A DNA stretch of 64,000 nt from Dyadobacter sp. SG02. GTDB lineage: Bacteria; Bacteroidota; Bacteroidia; Cytophagales; Spirosomataceae. Positions 34,923-44,600 of this stretch are shown piece by piece (the first letter of the stretch is position 1; the number at the start of each line of letters is the position of its first letter). A program made the translations under genes and the position numbers. The DNA lies in NCBI RefSeq assembly GCF_900109045.1, contig NZ_FNYL01000005.1, positions 493,550-557,549 of the forward strand, written 5' to 3'. The notes beneath the pieces were generated by a model that made no database searches, was not told the DNA's origin, and saw nothing but the letters and a program-made list of their open reading frames with translations.

Positions 34923-35756
34923 ATGATGAGCAAAACCATTTTAATTACAGGCGCTTCTTCCGGGATCGGGAAAGCGGCTGCATTGCATTTCGCGGAAAAC
35001 GGCTGGAACGTCGTAGCTACCATGCGTAACCCTGAAAAAGAGACCAACCTTGCTGACCGGGATAATATCCTCGTTACCCGTCTCGATGTTCAAGTACCGG
35101 CAACGATCGAATCGGCCATTTCGGCGGGGATAGCACGTTTCGGAGCGATCGACGCGGTCGTCAACAATGCGGGCTACGGGCAATATGGTGTTTTTGAAGC
35201 CATTACACCCGAACAGGTGCAGACCCAGTTCGATGTGAATGTATTCGGGGTGATGCACACGATCCGGGCTATCCTGCCCCATTTCCGCGAACGCGGGGAA
35301 GGCATGATCATTAACATCAGCTCCGGCGCCGGCCGCTTTACATTACCCCTCATTTCACTTTACAATGCTTCGAAATTTGCATTGGAAGGCTTTTCCGAGG
35401 CGCTTTCGTTCGAGCTGGCCGCGCTGAATATCACGGTGAAGATCGTCGAACCGGGCGGAACGACGACCAATTTTATCAAAACCAGCGAAGAACAATATGC
35501 CGGAAAAGCCATTCCCGATTACGACCCGTTCATCGGTGCGGCATTCAAAATGTTCGACAATCTGAAAGGTATGCAGCTCGCCACCGCAGAAGAAGTAGCC
35601 GCGACAATCTTCGCGGCCGCAACCGACGGCACCGACACGCTCCGGTACCTGATCGGCAACGAAGATTTCAAACAGCGTGTCAACAACCGCCTCAGCTTGC
35701 CGGATCAGGAGTATATCGAATCCATCAAGCGCGCATATTTGCAGTACATGAAGTAA
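34923..35756 (+). CDS. Short-chain dehydrogenase/reductase (SDR)
   Basis: The protein has 277 residues from the ATG at 34923 (or 276 from the next ATG at 34926); upstream in-frame codons have no ATG and were rejected. TGASSGIGKAAA (residues 9-20) is the nucleotide-binding Gly motif, VNNAGYG the NNAG motif, and Ser in NISSGAGRFTLPLISLYNASKFALEG with YxxxK (Y..SK, YNASK) gives the catalytic triad. It is a classical SDR; the sequence LDVQVPATIESAISAGIARFG is usual for this group. The substrate is unknown. It is located downstream of the HxlR regulator. Confidence 0.93.
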   Translation: MMSKTILITGASSGIGKAAALHFAENGWNVVATMRNPEKETNLADRDNILVTRLDVQVPATIESAISAGIARFGAIDAVVNNAGYGQYGVFEAITPEQVQTQFDVNVFGVMHTIRAILPHFRERGEGMIINISSGAGRFTLPLISLYNASKFALEGFSEALSFELAALNITVKIVEPGGTTTNFIKTSEEQYAGKAIPDYDPFIGAAFKMFDNLKGMQLATAEEVAATIFAAATDGTDTLRYLIGNEDFKQRVNNRLSLPDQEYIESIKRAYLQYMK

Positions 35757-35863
35757 GGCCCGCAGCCGGCCATGGTCAATGGTCCATCATCCATGGTCGG
35801 CTACCATATCGTTTACCATACTACAATCAGCGGTCAGCCCTCAAAAAACACTATCTTAGCCCT

Positions 35864-36667
35864 ATGGAAACCTCCCCTTACCCCTGCCATTACGAGCCTA
35901 CGGTGTCGAAGGAGCATTTCATCCCGGACCACATTTTCGTTTACATGGAAACCGGTTTCATGAATGTGTTCTATGACAACCGGATGTACGAAATGCGGCC
36001 GGGCGACTATTGTTTCATAGCGCGTAACCACCTCGCAAGGTACCACAAGGGCGGGCTCGACGGACAACCGTTCAAATCGGTATCGGTATTCGTTACGCAG
36101 GAATTTCTGAGGGCTTTCGCCAGCGAATACGGATATGCCACCGATGCACTCCCTGGCACAGAAGATGACGCCATCCTTCATCTGGATCACCACCCGATGC
36201 TGGAAAGTTACGTGCAATCGATGCGGCCGTATATGAAACTGGATGGCCCGGAAAGGAATGATTTTATGGCTTTGAAAACGAGGGAACTGGTATTGCTTCT
36301 GCTTAAAACCAATCCTGCATTAAAACAGGTTCTCTTCGATTTCAGCGATCCGGGAAAAATAGATCTGGAAGATTTCATGAACCGCAATTTCAGGTTCAAT
36401 GTAAGCTTGCAACGGTTCAGCTACCTCTCCGGGCGCAGCCTGACGGTCTTCAAGGAGGATTTCAAAAAGATATTCAACACCTCGCCCGGAAGATGGCTCA
36501 TAGAAAAAAGGCTGACCGAAGCACGTTTCCAAATCGAAACGCTCGGTCGTATGCCGTCGGAAGTATACCTGGAAGTGGGGTTCGAAGATTTATCGCATTT
36601 CTCTTTTGCATTCAAGAAAATGTTCGGGGCATCGCCTTCGACTGTTCGGCCCGGTAACGCGAAATAA
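35864..36667 (+). CDS. AraC family transcriptional regulator
   Basis: The 267-residue protein has an N-terminal cupin-like sensor (HIFVYMETGFMNVFYDNRMYEMRPGDYCFIARNHLARY, about residues 22-62) and a C-terminal AraC domain. Both helix-turn-helix units are present: FNVSLQRFSYLSGRSLTVFKEDFKKIFNTSPGRWL (about 168-203) and MPSEVYLEVGFEDLSHFSFAFKKMFGASPS (about 229-258). The target is unknown; the SDR upstream is a candidate. The last 56 bases overlap the convergent gene at 36612-37343. Confidence 0.93.
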   Translation: METSPYPCHYEPTVSKEHFIPDHIFVYMETGFMNVFYDNRMYEMRPGDYCFIARNHLARYHKGGLDGQPFKSVSVFVTQEFLRAFASEYGYATDALPGTEDDAILHLDHHPMLESYVQSMRPYMKLDGPERNDFMALKTRELVLLLLKTNPALKQVLFDFSDPGKIDLEDFMNRNFRFNVSLQRFSYLSGRSLTVFKEDFKKIFNTSPGRWLIEKRLTEARFQIETLGRMPSEVYLEVGFEDLSHFSFAFKKMFGASPSTVRPGNAK

Positions 36668-37343
36668 TCGCCTTCAACGTCTCGCCGGTGCCTTTGATCA
36701 CCAGTTTGTTCAGGTTATACTGAGACATTTTCATGGCCGCAGCTACTTCCTGGATCGTAAGGTGGTCGCTATGCTCTACCATTCTGCGAACGTCGTTGAG
36801 CACCCGGTCGGTTTCTTCACTGTATTGGGCCGTGGGTTCCGGACGCGTTTCCGGCAGGTTGCGTTTCACGAGGTTCACCAGCAATGCTACCGAATTCGCT
36901 ACCAGTTCGCGGCTGTTGTCCTGTAACTGGCTCAATTCGGTTTCGATCAGGCGTACAAGGTGCGTAACGGCCAGCCGGTCGGTTTCGCTGCGGAGTTCTT
37001 TCTGGCGCAGGAAACTGGGTACCGAAAACAGGTCGCGTACGGCGCGGAACATGCCTGTGAAGCTGTTGAGAGGATCCGCCGCCCCGGCTATGCGGAACGG
37101 ATCGAAGAAGATAGTAAGCAAGTTTGTCCTGTAAAAGGACTGGAAATGGATTGGGTGGCCGGGGGAAAGGAGAAAGATCGCCTGCTCTTCGTAGTGCCAG
37201 GAATCGTCGTCGCAGGATAACACGCCTTCCCCTTCCGTGACAAATGCAATACCAAACAAGCCGCCGTAGCGGGATGACTGTTCGAGCTCGCGGGCTTCGC
37301 AGCTTACCAGATTCAGGGTCTGATCGATATTGAGTTCTTTCAT
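36612..37343 (-). CDS. AraC-type regulator with an incomplete DNA-binding domain
   Basis: From the ATG at 37341-37343 the protein has 243 residues; a GTG 21 codons upstream gives no family-like extension. The N-terminal part (GGLFGIAFVTEGEGVLSCDDDSW, IFLLSPGHPIHFQSF) is a cupin sensor as in AraC proteins. DHLTIQEVAAAMKMSQYNLNKLVIKGTGETLKAIISRYR forms the first helix-turn-helix, but the second one expected after it is missing; the chain ends in AEQSKAMPRTFS, read antisense to the end of the AraC gene at 35864. It therefore looks truncated by deletion or rearrangement. It may bind DNA weakly or be inactive. The 234-bp gap to the response regulator gene on its right holds no gene. Confidence 0.75.
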   Translation of the reverse strand: MKELNIDQTLNLVSCEARELEQSSRYGGLFGIAFVTEGEGVLSCDDDSWHYEEQAIFLLSPGHPIHFQSFYRTNLLTIFFDPFRIAGAADPLNSFTGMFRAVRDLFSVPSFLRQKELRSETDRLAVTHLVRLIETELSQLQDNSRELVANSVALLVNLVKRNLPETRPEPTAQYSEETDRVLNDVRRMVEHSDHLTIQEVAAAMKMSQYNLNKLVIKGTGETLKAIISRYRAEQSKAMPRTFS

Positions 37344-37577
37344 CACGTTGAAGAAGGGTTTAGGAATAGTCACCTTTATCCCGTATCCGCCGTTCGTGGC
37401 GCACACGAAACACAGGGTTTAGGTTTATGGTCAACTTACTGTTGGTTTCCGCAAAAACACAGTCAGTAACCAAAGATGTTTACCAATACCCAAACCAAAA
37501 AATCAAAGGTGCCCAATGCCGGATTTCAGGAGCCGAATGCCTGCTTTGAGGGGAAGAAAGAAAACGGCACTGCGGAG

Positions 37578-38351
37578 CTATTTACCGAGCCATTGCTTGA
37601 AATCGGCCATCCGGTCGCCGCTTACGAATACTTCCTGTGAGGCGGCGGGCGTCAGTTCGAGCTTTAACCGGCCTGCCGAAACGGTATAAATGGAGCGGAT
37701 GCTGTTCAATGCGATGATCAGCGAACGGTTGATGCGGAAAAACTCCTTGGGGTCGAGCATTTGCGCCAGTTTGTCGAGGCTGTAATCCATGGCCAGGTGC
37801 TGGCCGTCGAAAGTACGCAGGAATGTCGCCTTCTGCTCGATGGTGAAATAGGCGATGTCGCTCGTGCGGATGCTGAAAAGTTTCGGGCCGGCCGACGCCA
37901 GGAAGCGCTCTTTGTACCCTTCCTCGTTATTCGACTGGTACATGGCCATCAACGCCGCGAAATCGGGTGTGGGTGTAACCGCCGATTTGGAATGCAATGC
38001 TACAAACTTGTCGATCGCCGTGGTGAGCTCCGCCTTATCGACCGGTTTCAGCAAATAATCGATCCCGTTGGTTTTGAATGCTTTAAGCGTGTATTCCGAG
38101 TAAGCCGTCGTGAAAATAATGGGGACAGTCAATTTCAGCTCCTCGATGATCTTGAATGCAAGATCGTCTTCCAGATGCAGATCCATGAAAATCAGGTCCG
38201 GCCGTATGTTGCCCACGTCGCTCAGCCACTGGATACTTTCCCTGACCGACGATAGTTTCGCCATCACATTGATTTGGGGATCATATTTGCCGACAAGGCT
38301 TTCCAGGCGGTTGGCACTCAGCGACTCGTCCTCTATTATAAGCACATTCAT
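37578..38351 (-). CDS. LytTR family response regulator
   Basis: This 257-residue protein has a receiver domain at 1-120 with phosphorylatable Asp 57 in LIFMDLHLED, acidic residues at IIEDE, Thr in FTTAYSE and Lys in LLKPVDK. The LytTR DNA-binding domain covers about 150-255 (KLFSIRTSDIAYFTIEQKATFLRT, FFRINRSLIIALNSI, MADFKQWLGK). Its start overlaps the stop of the sensor kinase gene by 4 bases (ATGA), so the two are translationally coupled. The target genes are not evident. Confidence 0.95.
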   Translation of the reverse strand: MNVLIIEDESLSANRLESLVGKYDPQINVMAKLSSVRESIQWLSDVGNIRPDLIFMDLHLEDDLAFKIIEELKLTVPIIFTTAYSEYTLKAFKTNGIDYLLKPVDKAELTTAIDKFVALHSKSAVTPTPDFAALMAMYQSNNEEGYKERFLASAGPKLFSIRTSDIAYFTIEQKATFLRTFDGQHLAMDYSLDKLAQMLDPKEFFRINRSLIIALNSIRSIYTVSAGRLKLELTPAASQEVFVSGDRMADFKQWLGK

Positions 38352-39448
38352 GAAAGCAGCGGCACTTTAACGGTAAAACAGCCGTCGGTTTTGTCAACCA
38401 TTACCGGCTTGTCAATCAGCAATTTATAGCGGTTTACAATATTTTGCAGGCCGAGCCGCGTCGACGATTCCGGCAGTTCGCGGACTTGCAGCGGGTTGCT
38501 GATCACCAGGTAATCGCCCTCCACGCCGATGGTTATCAGCAGCGGATTACTGGCCGACATCCTGTTATGCTTCACCGCGTTCTCCACAAGCAACTGCAAG
38601 GTGAGCGGCACGATCGAGTATTTGTCTTTTTCCTGGCCTGAAATCCGTATATCCAGGCTCAGCTTATTCTCAAAGCGGATCATCAGGAGGAACATATACG
38701 TTTCCAGAAACTCGATCTCCGTCGCCAGTTTAATGGAGTCATACACCGACTTTTCCAGAATATACCGGTAAGCCTTCGAAAGCTGGTTGATGAATTTGAC
38801 GGAAAGCTCCTGGTTCGTTTCGACCAGTGTAGTGAGCACGCTGAAATTATTGAACAGAAAATGCGGGCTTACCTGGTTTTTCAATGCATTGAAATTGGCC
38901 GTCGCGTTCTCTTTCTGCAATCGCTCTTCGTTGATGACGACCCTTTGCAGACGCTCGTACACGCGCTTGTTGGCCGCGAGATAATACTCCGCCATGAGCG
39001 CCAACACCGTGATACTCGTATTCGCCCGCTGTTTCAGCACCGGTGTTTTATTCATTGTAATGGGCAATACGTCGAAACTTCCTTTTTCAAAAACCGCCTC
39101 CATCCAATGCCAGAGGTATCGGTACCAATGGTTGAATACCATCGCCAATGCGATTGCCACGACGAGCATGATAGCCTGGTTCACCACACGAAAACGGTCC
39201 GGAAAATCCTCCCCAAGAAAACGGGAGGTCACATATTGCAACCATTCGATGACATTGATCCAGAGAATAAAAAAGGCAATACTGAACACTACCTCCATCG
39301 TCCACAGCGGCAGGCGATGCCAGAAAGTGGGCAAGTCGATCTCCAAAACGTTCATGTAGATGCGTATAGGCACATATATGACCGCGAAGCCCAGACCAAG
39401 TTCCCATTTTTGGCGGTTAGTGAGACGGGATGTTATTCGGGATTGCAT
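38348..39448 (-). CDS. LytS/YehU-type sensor histidine kinase
   Basis: The 366-residue protein has four hydrophobic segments (about 15-34, 48-70, 90-105 and 145-158), then the His_kinase domain with FNALKNQVSPHFLFNNFSVL, where His 196 is the phosphorylation site. The C-terminal ATPase part has the N-box VENAVKHN. It lacks PAS and long periplasmic domains, so it most likely senses membrane or intramembrane signals. It is the first gene of the kinase-regulator pair with the LytTR gene. ATG 39446-39448 is the start. Confidence 0.93.
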   Translation of the reverse strand: MQSRITSRLTNRQKWELGLGFAVIYVPIRIYMNVLEIDLPTFWHRLPLWTMEVVFSIAFFILWINVIEWLQYVTSRFLGEDFPDRFRVVNQAIMLVVAIALAMVFNHWYRYLWHWMEAVFEKGSFDVLPITMNKTPVLKQRANTSITVLALMAEYYLAANKRVYERLQRVVINEERLQKENATANFNALKNQVSPHFLFNNFSVLTTLVETNQELSVKFINQLSKAYRYILEKSVYDSIKLATEIEFLETYMFLLMIRFENKLSLDIRISGQEKDKYSIVPLTLQLLVENAVKHNRMSASNPLLITIGVEGDYLVISNPLQVRELPESSTRLGLQNIVNRYKLLIDKPVMVDKTDGCFTVKVPLLS

Positions 39449-39502
39449 TTACTTTTAATTCTGAACATCAAAAGTAAATAAAGAAGCATTAACTGTGATC
39501 TA

Positions 39503-39631
39503 CTATTTTTCCAATGAGCTCCGCGAATGCTTCGTCCGGACCGGACTGGTGTGCGTCCAGTTCTTGAATGCGCGGTGGAATGCGCTGGGTTCTGTGTATC
39601 CCAAAACCTCCGAAATGGCGAGAAAGAAAGG
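39503..39631 (-). pseudogene. Remnant of an AraC-type regulator C-terminus
   Basis: On the minus strand the frame ending at the stop 39503-39505 reads FLAISEVLGYTEPSAFHRAF followed by KNWTHTSPV and a basic tail. This is the second helix-turn-helix of an AraC domain (EVLGY...SAFHRAFK). An in-frame stop at 39632-39634 cuts it off upstream, leaving 43 codons. There is no start codon and no N-terminal part, so it is a fragment left from a lost gene. A different frame over the same bases yields an open frame of 61 codons without family character. Confidence 0.75.
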
Positions 39632-39674
39632 TTACGAAAATGAATTGATTAAAAAGTATTGTATTTAAATGCAA

Positions 39675-39705
39675 AAGCGGCCCGATCGGTAAGATCGGGC
39701 CGCTT
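39675..39705 (-). terminator. Intrinsic terminator of the SRPBCC gene
   Basis: A perfect 13-bp inverted repeat (39675-39687 and 39693-39705, GC-rich AAGCGGCCCGATC) has a 5-base loop. On the minus strand it is followed by TTTTGCATTT. It starts 28 bases beyond the stop codon at 39733. Confidence 0.8.
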
Positions 39706-39732
39706 GCTTATAACAGATTGTCAATCTGACGA

Positions 39733-40152
39733 TTACTTCTCCGCATATCTCTTGAAATTGTCAAGAATCGCCTGCCAGCCGGCTTGCTGAAAATCAACCG
39801 GGTGGGTATTTTCAGGGTCGAATGTTTCTACCACTTTGGTACCATCTCCTTCCTGTTCAAACAGTACAGTCACTTTACGACCGTCGCCCAAAGTGTAGGC
39901 CAGGTAGCGGTTTTCCTCCACTTCGGAATAGGTACCGCCGAAATCGAAACTAAAACTGCCGTCCTTGGCTGCCATGGTGGTTTTGATGTTTCCGCCTACG
40001 CGCACGTCGTTTTCAGAATACGGCGCGTGCCAGTCGTCGGATGCGAAACACCATTGGGTAATGTGCTCCGGTGCATTCCATTTGTTCCAAACCTCGGCTA
40101 CCGGTGCATTGATAATCGCTTGTACAGTTACAGGTTGTGTTGTCGCTTCCAT
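39733..40152 (-). CDS. SRPBCC (AHSA1-like) domain protein
   Basis: This 139-residue cytoplasmic protein has the START/AHSA1 fold: VQAIINAPVAEVWNKWNAPEHITQWCFASDDWHAP (residues 8-42) at the front, then FDFGGTYSEVEENRYLAYTL and the C-terminal helix HPVDFQQAGWQAILDNFKRYAEK, which matches the usual end of such proteins. Members bind hydrophobic ligands or act as HSP90 activators; here no partner can be named. It is a single gene with its own terminator. Confidence 0.88.
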   Translation of the reverse strand: MEATTQPVTVQAIINAPVAEVWNKWNAPEHITQWCFASDDWHAPYSENDVRVGGNIKTTMAAKDGSFSFDFGGTYSEVEENRYLAYTLGDGRKVTVLFEQEGDGTKVVETFDPENTHPVDFQQAGWQAILDNFKRYAEK

Positions 40153-40228
40153 TTCTTTGTGTTTTTTAGTAATTGATTGATGTTACAAAGTTGCCGGGTT
40201 TCCGGGAAACGGAGCGATGGTCGTTGCG

Positions 40229-40260
40229 ACAAAAAGCGGGTGCATTTGCGGCACCCGCTT
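40229..40260 (-). terminator. Intrinsic terminator of the LLM oxidoreductase gene
   Basis: AAGCGGGTGC (40234-40243) and GCACCCGCTT (40251-40260) form a perfect 10-bp stem with a 7-base loop. On the minus strand it leads straight into TTTTT. It starts 11 bases beyond the stop codon at 40272. Confidence 0.9.
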
Positions 40261-40271
40261 CAAAACTGTCA

Positions 40272-41309
40272 TTATTTCACTGCAAGAGCTTTTTTTACCG
40301 CCGGTGCAACGTGCGTTCCAAGCAGTTCTATCGACTTCATCAGGTCCTTATGCGCAGGCGCACCCACGTCCGTATGCATGAGAAAGCGCGTAAGGCCGAA
40401 CATCTCCTGATGGTAAAGTATCTTGTCCACCACCGCATTGGGCTCGCCCACGAACAACGCGCCGTTGCGGCTTTGCCCACCTTCGAACTGCGCACGCGTA
40501 TAAGGCGCCCACCCGCGGCTGCGACCGACCCGGTCCATTTGCGCGGCGTAGGAAGGGAAATACGTCTCGTTCAAGGCATTGCCATCCAGTCCTACCAACC
40601 CATGCGAATGCGTAGCGAGCTGCATTTTGGCCGGATCATGGCCTGCTTCCAGGTATTCGGTTTTATATAGTTCAAAAAACGGCTGGAACTGCGACGGCAT
40701 CCCGCCGATGATCGCTATGATCAATGGAAGGCCAAGCCGCGCCGCGCGTACCACCGACTGCGGCGTACCACCTACCGCCACCCAGATGTCCAGCTTATTG
40801 TCCACGGCCCGTGGCAAAACCTCCTGCCGGTCGAGCGTGGCGCGGAACTTGCCTTTCCAGGTGATGACGTCTTTTTCATTGATCTCTTTCAGCAATTGCA
40901 GTTTTTCCGAGAACAAGCCATCGTAATCATTCAAATCATACCCGAACAGCGGGAACGACTCGATGAAGCTGCCCCGGCCGACCGTAATTTCCGCGCGGCC
41001 TCCTGAAATAAGATCGACGGTCGAGAAATTCTGGTAAACCCGCACCGGGTCCGCGGAGCTCAATACCGTGACCGAGCTGGTGAGTTTAATATTTTTGGTC
41101 ACCGAAGCCGCTGCCGCGAGAATGATCTCGGGTGTCGAAACCGCGAAATCCGGCCGGTGGTGCTCGCCTATCCCGAACACATCCAGCCCAACCTCGTCGG
41201 CCAGCCTGATTTCTTCCAACATATCCTGCAAGCGCTCCTGCGACGACTGAAAAGAACGGGTAGCATTGTTAAATGCCAGGTCCCCGAACATACTGATCCC
41301 TATTTCCAT
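40272..41309 (-). CDS. LLM class flavin-dependent oxidoreductase (luciferase-like monooxygenase)
   Basis: The protein has 345 residues from the ATG at 41307-41309. MEIGISMFGDLA opens the TIM barrel, followed by EEIRLADEVGLDVFGIGEHHRPDFAVSTPE, which carries the usual GIGEHH motif. Other marks are INLTSSVTVLSSADPVRVYQ (as IKLTSSVTVL), GGRAEITVGRGSF and, near the end, MFGLTRFLMHTDVGAPAH. It belongs to the Atu2307/SP_0267-like branch of FMN-dependent monooxygenases. The substrate is not known. Upstream in-frame codons were rejected because the family starts with this motif. Confidence 0.93.
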   Translation of the reverse strand: MEIGISMFGDLAFNNATRSFQSSQERLQDMLEEIRLADEVGLDVFGIGEHHRPDFAVSTPEIILAAAASVTKNIKLTSSVTVLSSADPVRVYQNFSTVDLISGGRAEITVGRGSFIESFPLFGYDLNDYDGLFSEKLQLLKEINEKDVITWKGKFRATLDRQEVLPRAVDNKLDIWVAVGGTPQSVVRAARLGLPLIIAIIGGMPSQFQPFFELYKTEYLEAGHDPAKMQLATHSHGLVGLDGNALNETYFPSYAAQMDRVGRSRGWAPYTRAQFEGGQSRNGALFVGEPNAVVDKILYHQEMFGLTRFLMHTDVGAPAHKDLMKSIELLGTHVAPAVKKALAVK

Positions 41310-41492
41310 TTCCTGTTTATTTTTCGTCTTTGTGCTGGCGCGACGGCTATACCGCAGCGTCAGAAATACAACCGCCGGCACATCGTATAGATTCCGTTAT
41401 CACACGTTCAGCGCGGTATCCAAAAGTATAGTGCGGCGCAGTACCGACCGCCGCCATCCACTCATTTAAACATTAGTCAATAGACCGTTTAA

Positions 41493-41521
41493 TTGAATTT
41501 GGAGTACCTAGCGTATATTTG
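41493..41521 (+). promoter_or_regulatory. Candidate promoter of the giant T9SS protein gene
   Basis: TTG at 41493-41495 and TATATTTG at 41514-41521, an exact TAnnTTTG match, are 18 bases apart, which fits the Bacteroidota promoter pattern. A second exact -7 box, TAAATTTG, lies at 41557-41564 but lacks a -33 element. The leader to the ATG at 41626 is about 95 bases long. The 316-bp gap between 41310 and 41625 holds no other feature seen. Confidence 0.6.
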
Positions 41522-41625
41522 GCCCGCTCAACAACTCTTACTAGCCGTTTGAAAATTAAATTTGTGGCCCCCACAGGCTCAACAGGATAATTATCAACCC
41601 TAAATATTCTTTCAGTAAGCCATTT

Positions 41626-44600
41626 ATGGAACAACTCTACCTCGTACCGGGCAAATCTGCCCGCTACTTCCTATTTCTCGTCGTATGGTTGCTTGCCGTG
41701 CAGGGTTATGCCTCTACCAAATACGTGGATGCAGCCGCCGGCGACGACTCCAACGATGGAGCAGGCTGGAATACAGCCTACAAAACGCTCACCAAAGCAC
41801 TGGCCGAAGCAGCCGGTGATCCTGCGATCGATGCCATTCTTCTGGCCGAAGGGACTTACTACCCTACCGCCGACCCATCGGGCACCGACCGGGAAGTTGC
41901 GTTTATGGTGCAACGTGGCGGTTTGTCGATCCGCGGTGGATACCCCACCGGCGGTGGCACGCAGGACCCCGTGGGCCACCCTACCATTCTGAGCGGCGAC
42001 ATTGGAACATCCAACGATATGTCGGACAACAGTTATCACGTCATGGTGATCGTAGGACTTGCCGCAGACGCGGCCCCGCTGGTAATTGAAGGACTTACTT
42101 TTACAAAAGGAAATGCCAATGCGACCGGCACGCCGCAATACAACGGTATCGATGTTCACCGCGATTATGGCGGCGGGTTGTATGCGCACGCCATTCTCAA
42201 CACGGCCCCCGAGGCATTTGTGATCCGCCAATGCAATTTCATCGCTAACCACGCCGACTACGGAGGTGCCGGGATATTCCTCGAAAACGCGACACCGACG
42301 ATAGAAAACATCGTATCATCCGAAAATTCGGGTAAACACGGCGGCGGCATTTACAACCTGTATGCCACCCCGCATATCAAGAACAGCTATTTCAGAGGCA
42401 ATAATATGACCGGCAATGGCGGCGGTATCCTGAATGTGAATTGTAATCCGAAGATCACAGGATGCCTGATCACCGGTAACAAGGCCGACGTCGGCGGCGG
42501 CGTCTACAATTACAGCGCTTCTCCGACGATCAACAGCTGTACCATCGCAAGCAACACCGCGAACGATGGCGGCAGCATTTACAATACCGTCAATTCGAAT
42601 GAGGTAGTGATCAACACCATTGTGTTTGGCAATAATCAGGGGCTTTTTCATTCATTATCCACCACTACGGCCACTTACAGTCTGATCCAGGGTGAGAGTA
42701 GCACGGCTAACGGGAACCTAGACGGTACGACGGCTGTGTCCGTTTTTATGAACCCGCTGCCAGCCGCCGACGCCCCCACCACAGGCGGTGATTATCGCCT
42801 GATACCGGGAAGTGCGGTTGTAAATGCCGGAAACAACACCGCCGTCAACGGATTAATCACCACGGATGTGACAGGCGAGCCACGAATTACTTCCGGTACG
42901 ATCGACCTGGGCGCTTACGAACAAACCATTACTTGCGGAAATACCACCCTGTACGTAGACGCAAGCGCTGCGAACCCGGGCGAAGGCGTCTCCTGGGCCC
43001 GCCCGTATACGAGGCTGAGCGACGCAATGGCCGAGGCAGCCGCGTGTCCCGCAGTAACGACTATCTACGTTGCAAAGGGTAATTACTATCCCACAGGCTC
43101 ACAAACCGGCACCGATCGCAATGCGACATTCGGCATTTACCGGGGTGGGTTGAAGATTTTCGGGGGATATCCCACCGGTGGCGGGGTCAGGGACATTGGT
43201 GCGAACCCCACCACCCTTCATGGAAACATAGGCGCATCCGGAAATAATGGCGACAACAGTTACCACGTAATAGTCATTGCCGGGCTTACTGCCGGCGCAG
43301 ATTCCGTGGTGGTCGACGGTTTCGTGGTCGTGGATGGCAACGCCAACACGTCGGGCGATGCTACTTTAAATGGTATTGGCGTTTCGCGCGAGCGTGGCGG
43401 AGGTATTGTAATCAAATCCAATGCCAATGGCGGGAAAGTGTCGGTACGTAATGTGCGTTTCGAGAATAACAGGGCAAACTCGATAGGCGGAGGTTTTTAC
43501 ACGGAAAATGCCAGTCCAAACGTATTGAATTGCGTATTTATCCTCAACAGGGCAGATCTCGGTGGCGGTGTCGCCGTCGATCTTCAAACCGGTGCGCAAT
43601 TCATCAACTGCAAAGTACAAGCCAATACCTCCACCAACAACGGCGGCGGGGTATTTGTCAACAGCAACACGGCATCGGCTTTTATCAACTGCCTGATCAC
43701 TGGCAACCGGGCCAGTGTTTACGGTGCGGGCATGTATGCCGCGGGAACGGTCTCTCCCTCGATCATCAATTGTACTTTTGCTACCAACCAGTGCGCGTCC
43801 GCCGGGGGTATTCATTTTGAAACGGCGTCGCCGGTAATCAAGAACTCGATCATCAAAGGTAATTCAGGAACTTCGTTCATTAACGGTATCAGGAAGGCTC
43901 CAAGTGCTTCTTTCAATTTTGTCGAAAATTCCCTGATCGACGATCTCAGCGGCGGCGACCCACTCTTTACGACACTCCCGCACCCCGCAAACTCGCCTAC
44001 TTTGCTGGGGGATTATCATGTAAAACCCGGCAGTGCCGCGATCAACGCCGGCAACAATACGCTCCTACCTCCCGGCATTTATACCGATCTGGACGGAAAA
44101 CGGCGCATTCAGGGCAACCGGACTGATATCGGAGTCTACGAAACGATACTGTCGTGCCCCGCCGGTTCCGACCTTTTTGTAGATGGCAGTTCCGCTACCC
44201 CGGGCGACGGCAGTAGCTGGGCAACGCCTTTTTCTACGCTTTCAGAGGCACTCGGCCAGGCGGCTGTTTGCCCTGCGGTGACACGGGTTCTGGTTGCGCA
44301 AGGCACCTACTACCCCACCGGATTCCAGTCGAGTACGGACCGTCGTGCTGCATTCATCGTAGCGCGGCCAGGTATCCGGGTGCTCGGCGGATTCCCGGCC
44401 GGCGGCGGTGCCCGATCGGTCACGGCTAATCCGACGATCCTCAGCGGTGATATCGGAACGGCCAACAACAACGCCGACAACAGCTACCACATACTGGCCA
44501 TTGCCGGATTACCTGCTGGCGGCGACTCGGTAGTGGTCGATGGCTTTACCATCAGTGGCGCCAATGCCGACGGCTCAGGTTCCGATTATTTTAATGGACA

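Noticed and set aside
35772..35798. Three ATGGTC repeats before the AraC gene at 35864
   Set aside because: Spacing is irregular (7 and 14 bases), so it is not the decamer array; it could be an operator, but a 6-base motif repeated three times is too little to call.
39489..39674. 61-codon open frame on the minus strand
   Set aside because: It is out of frame with the clear AraC helix-turn-helix remnant on the same strand and has no family character.
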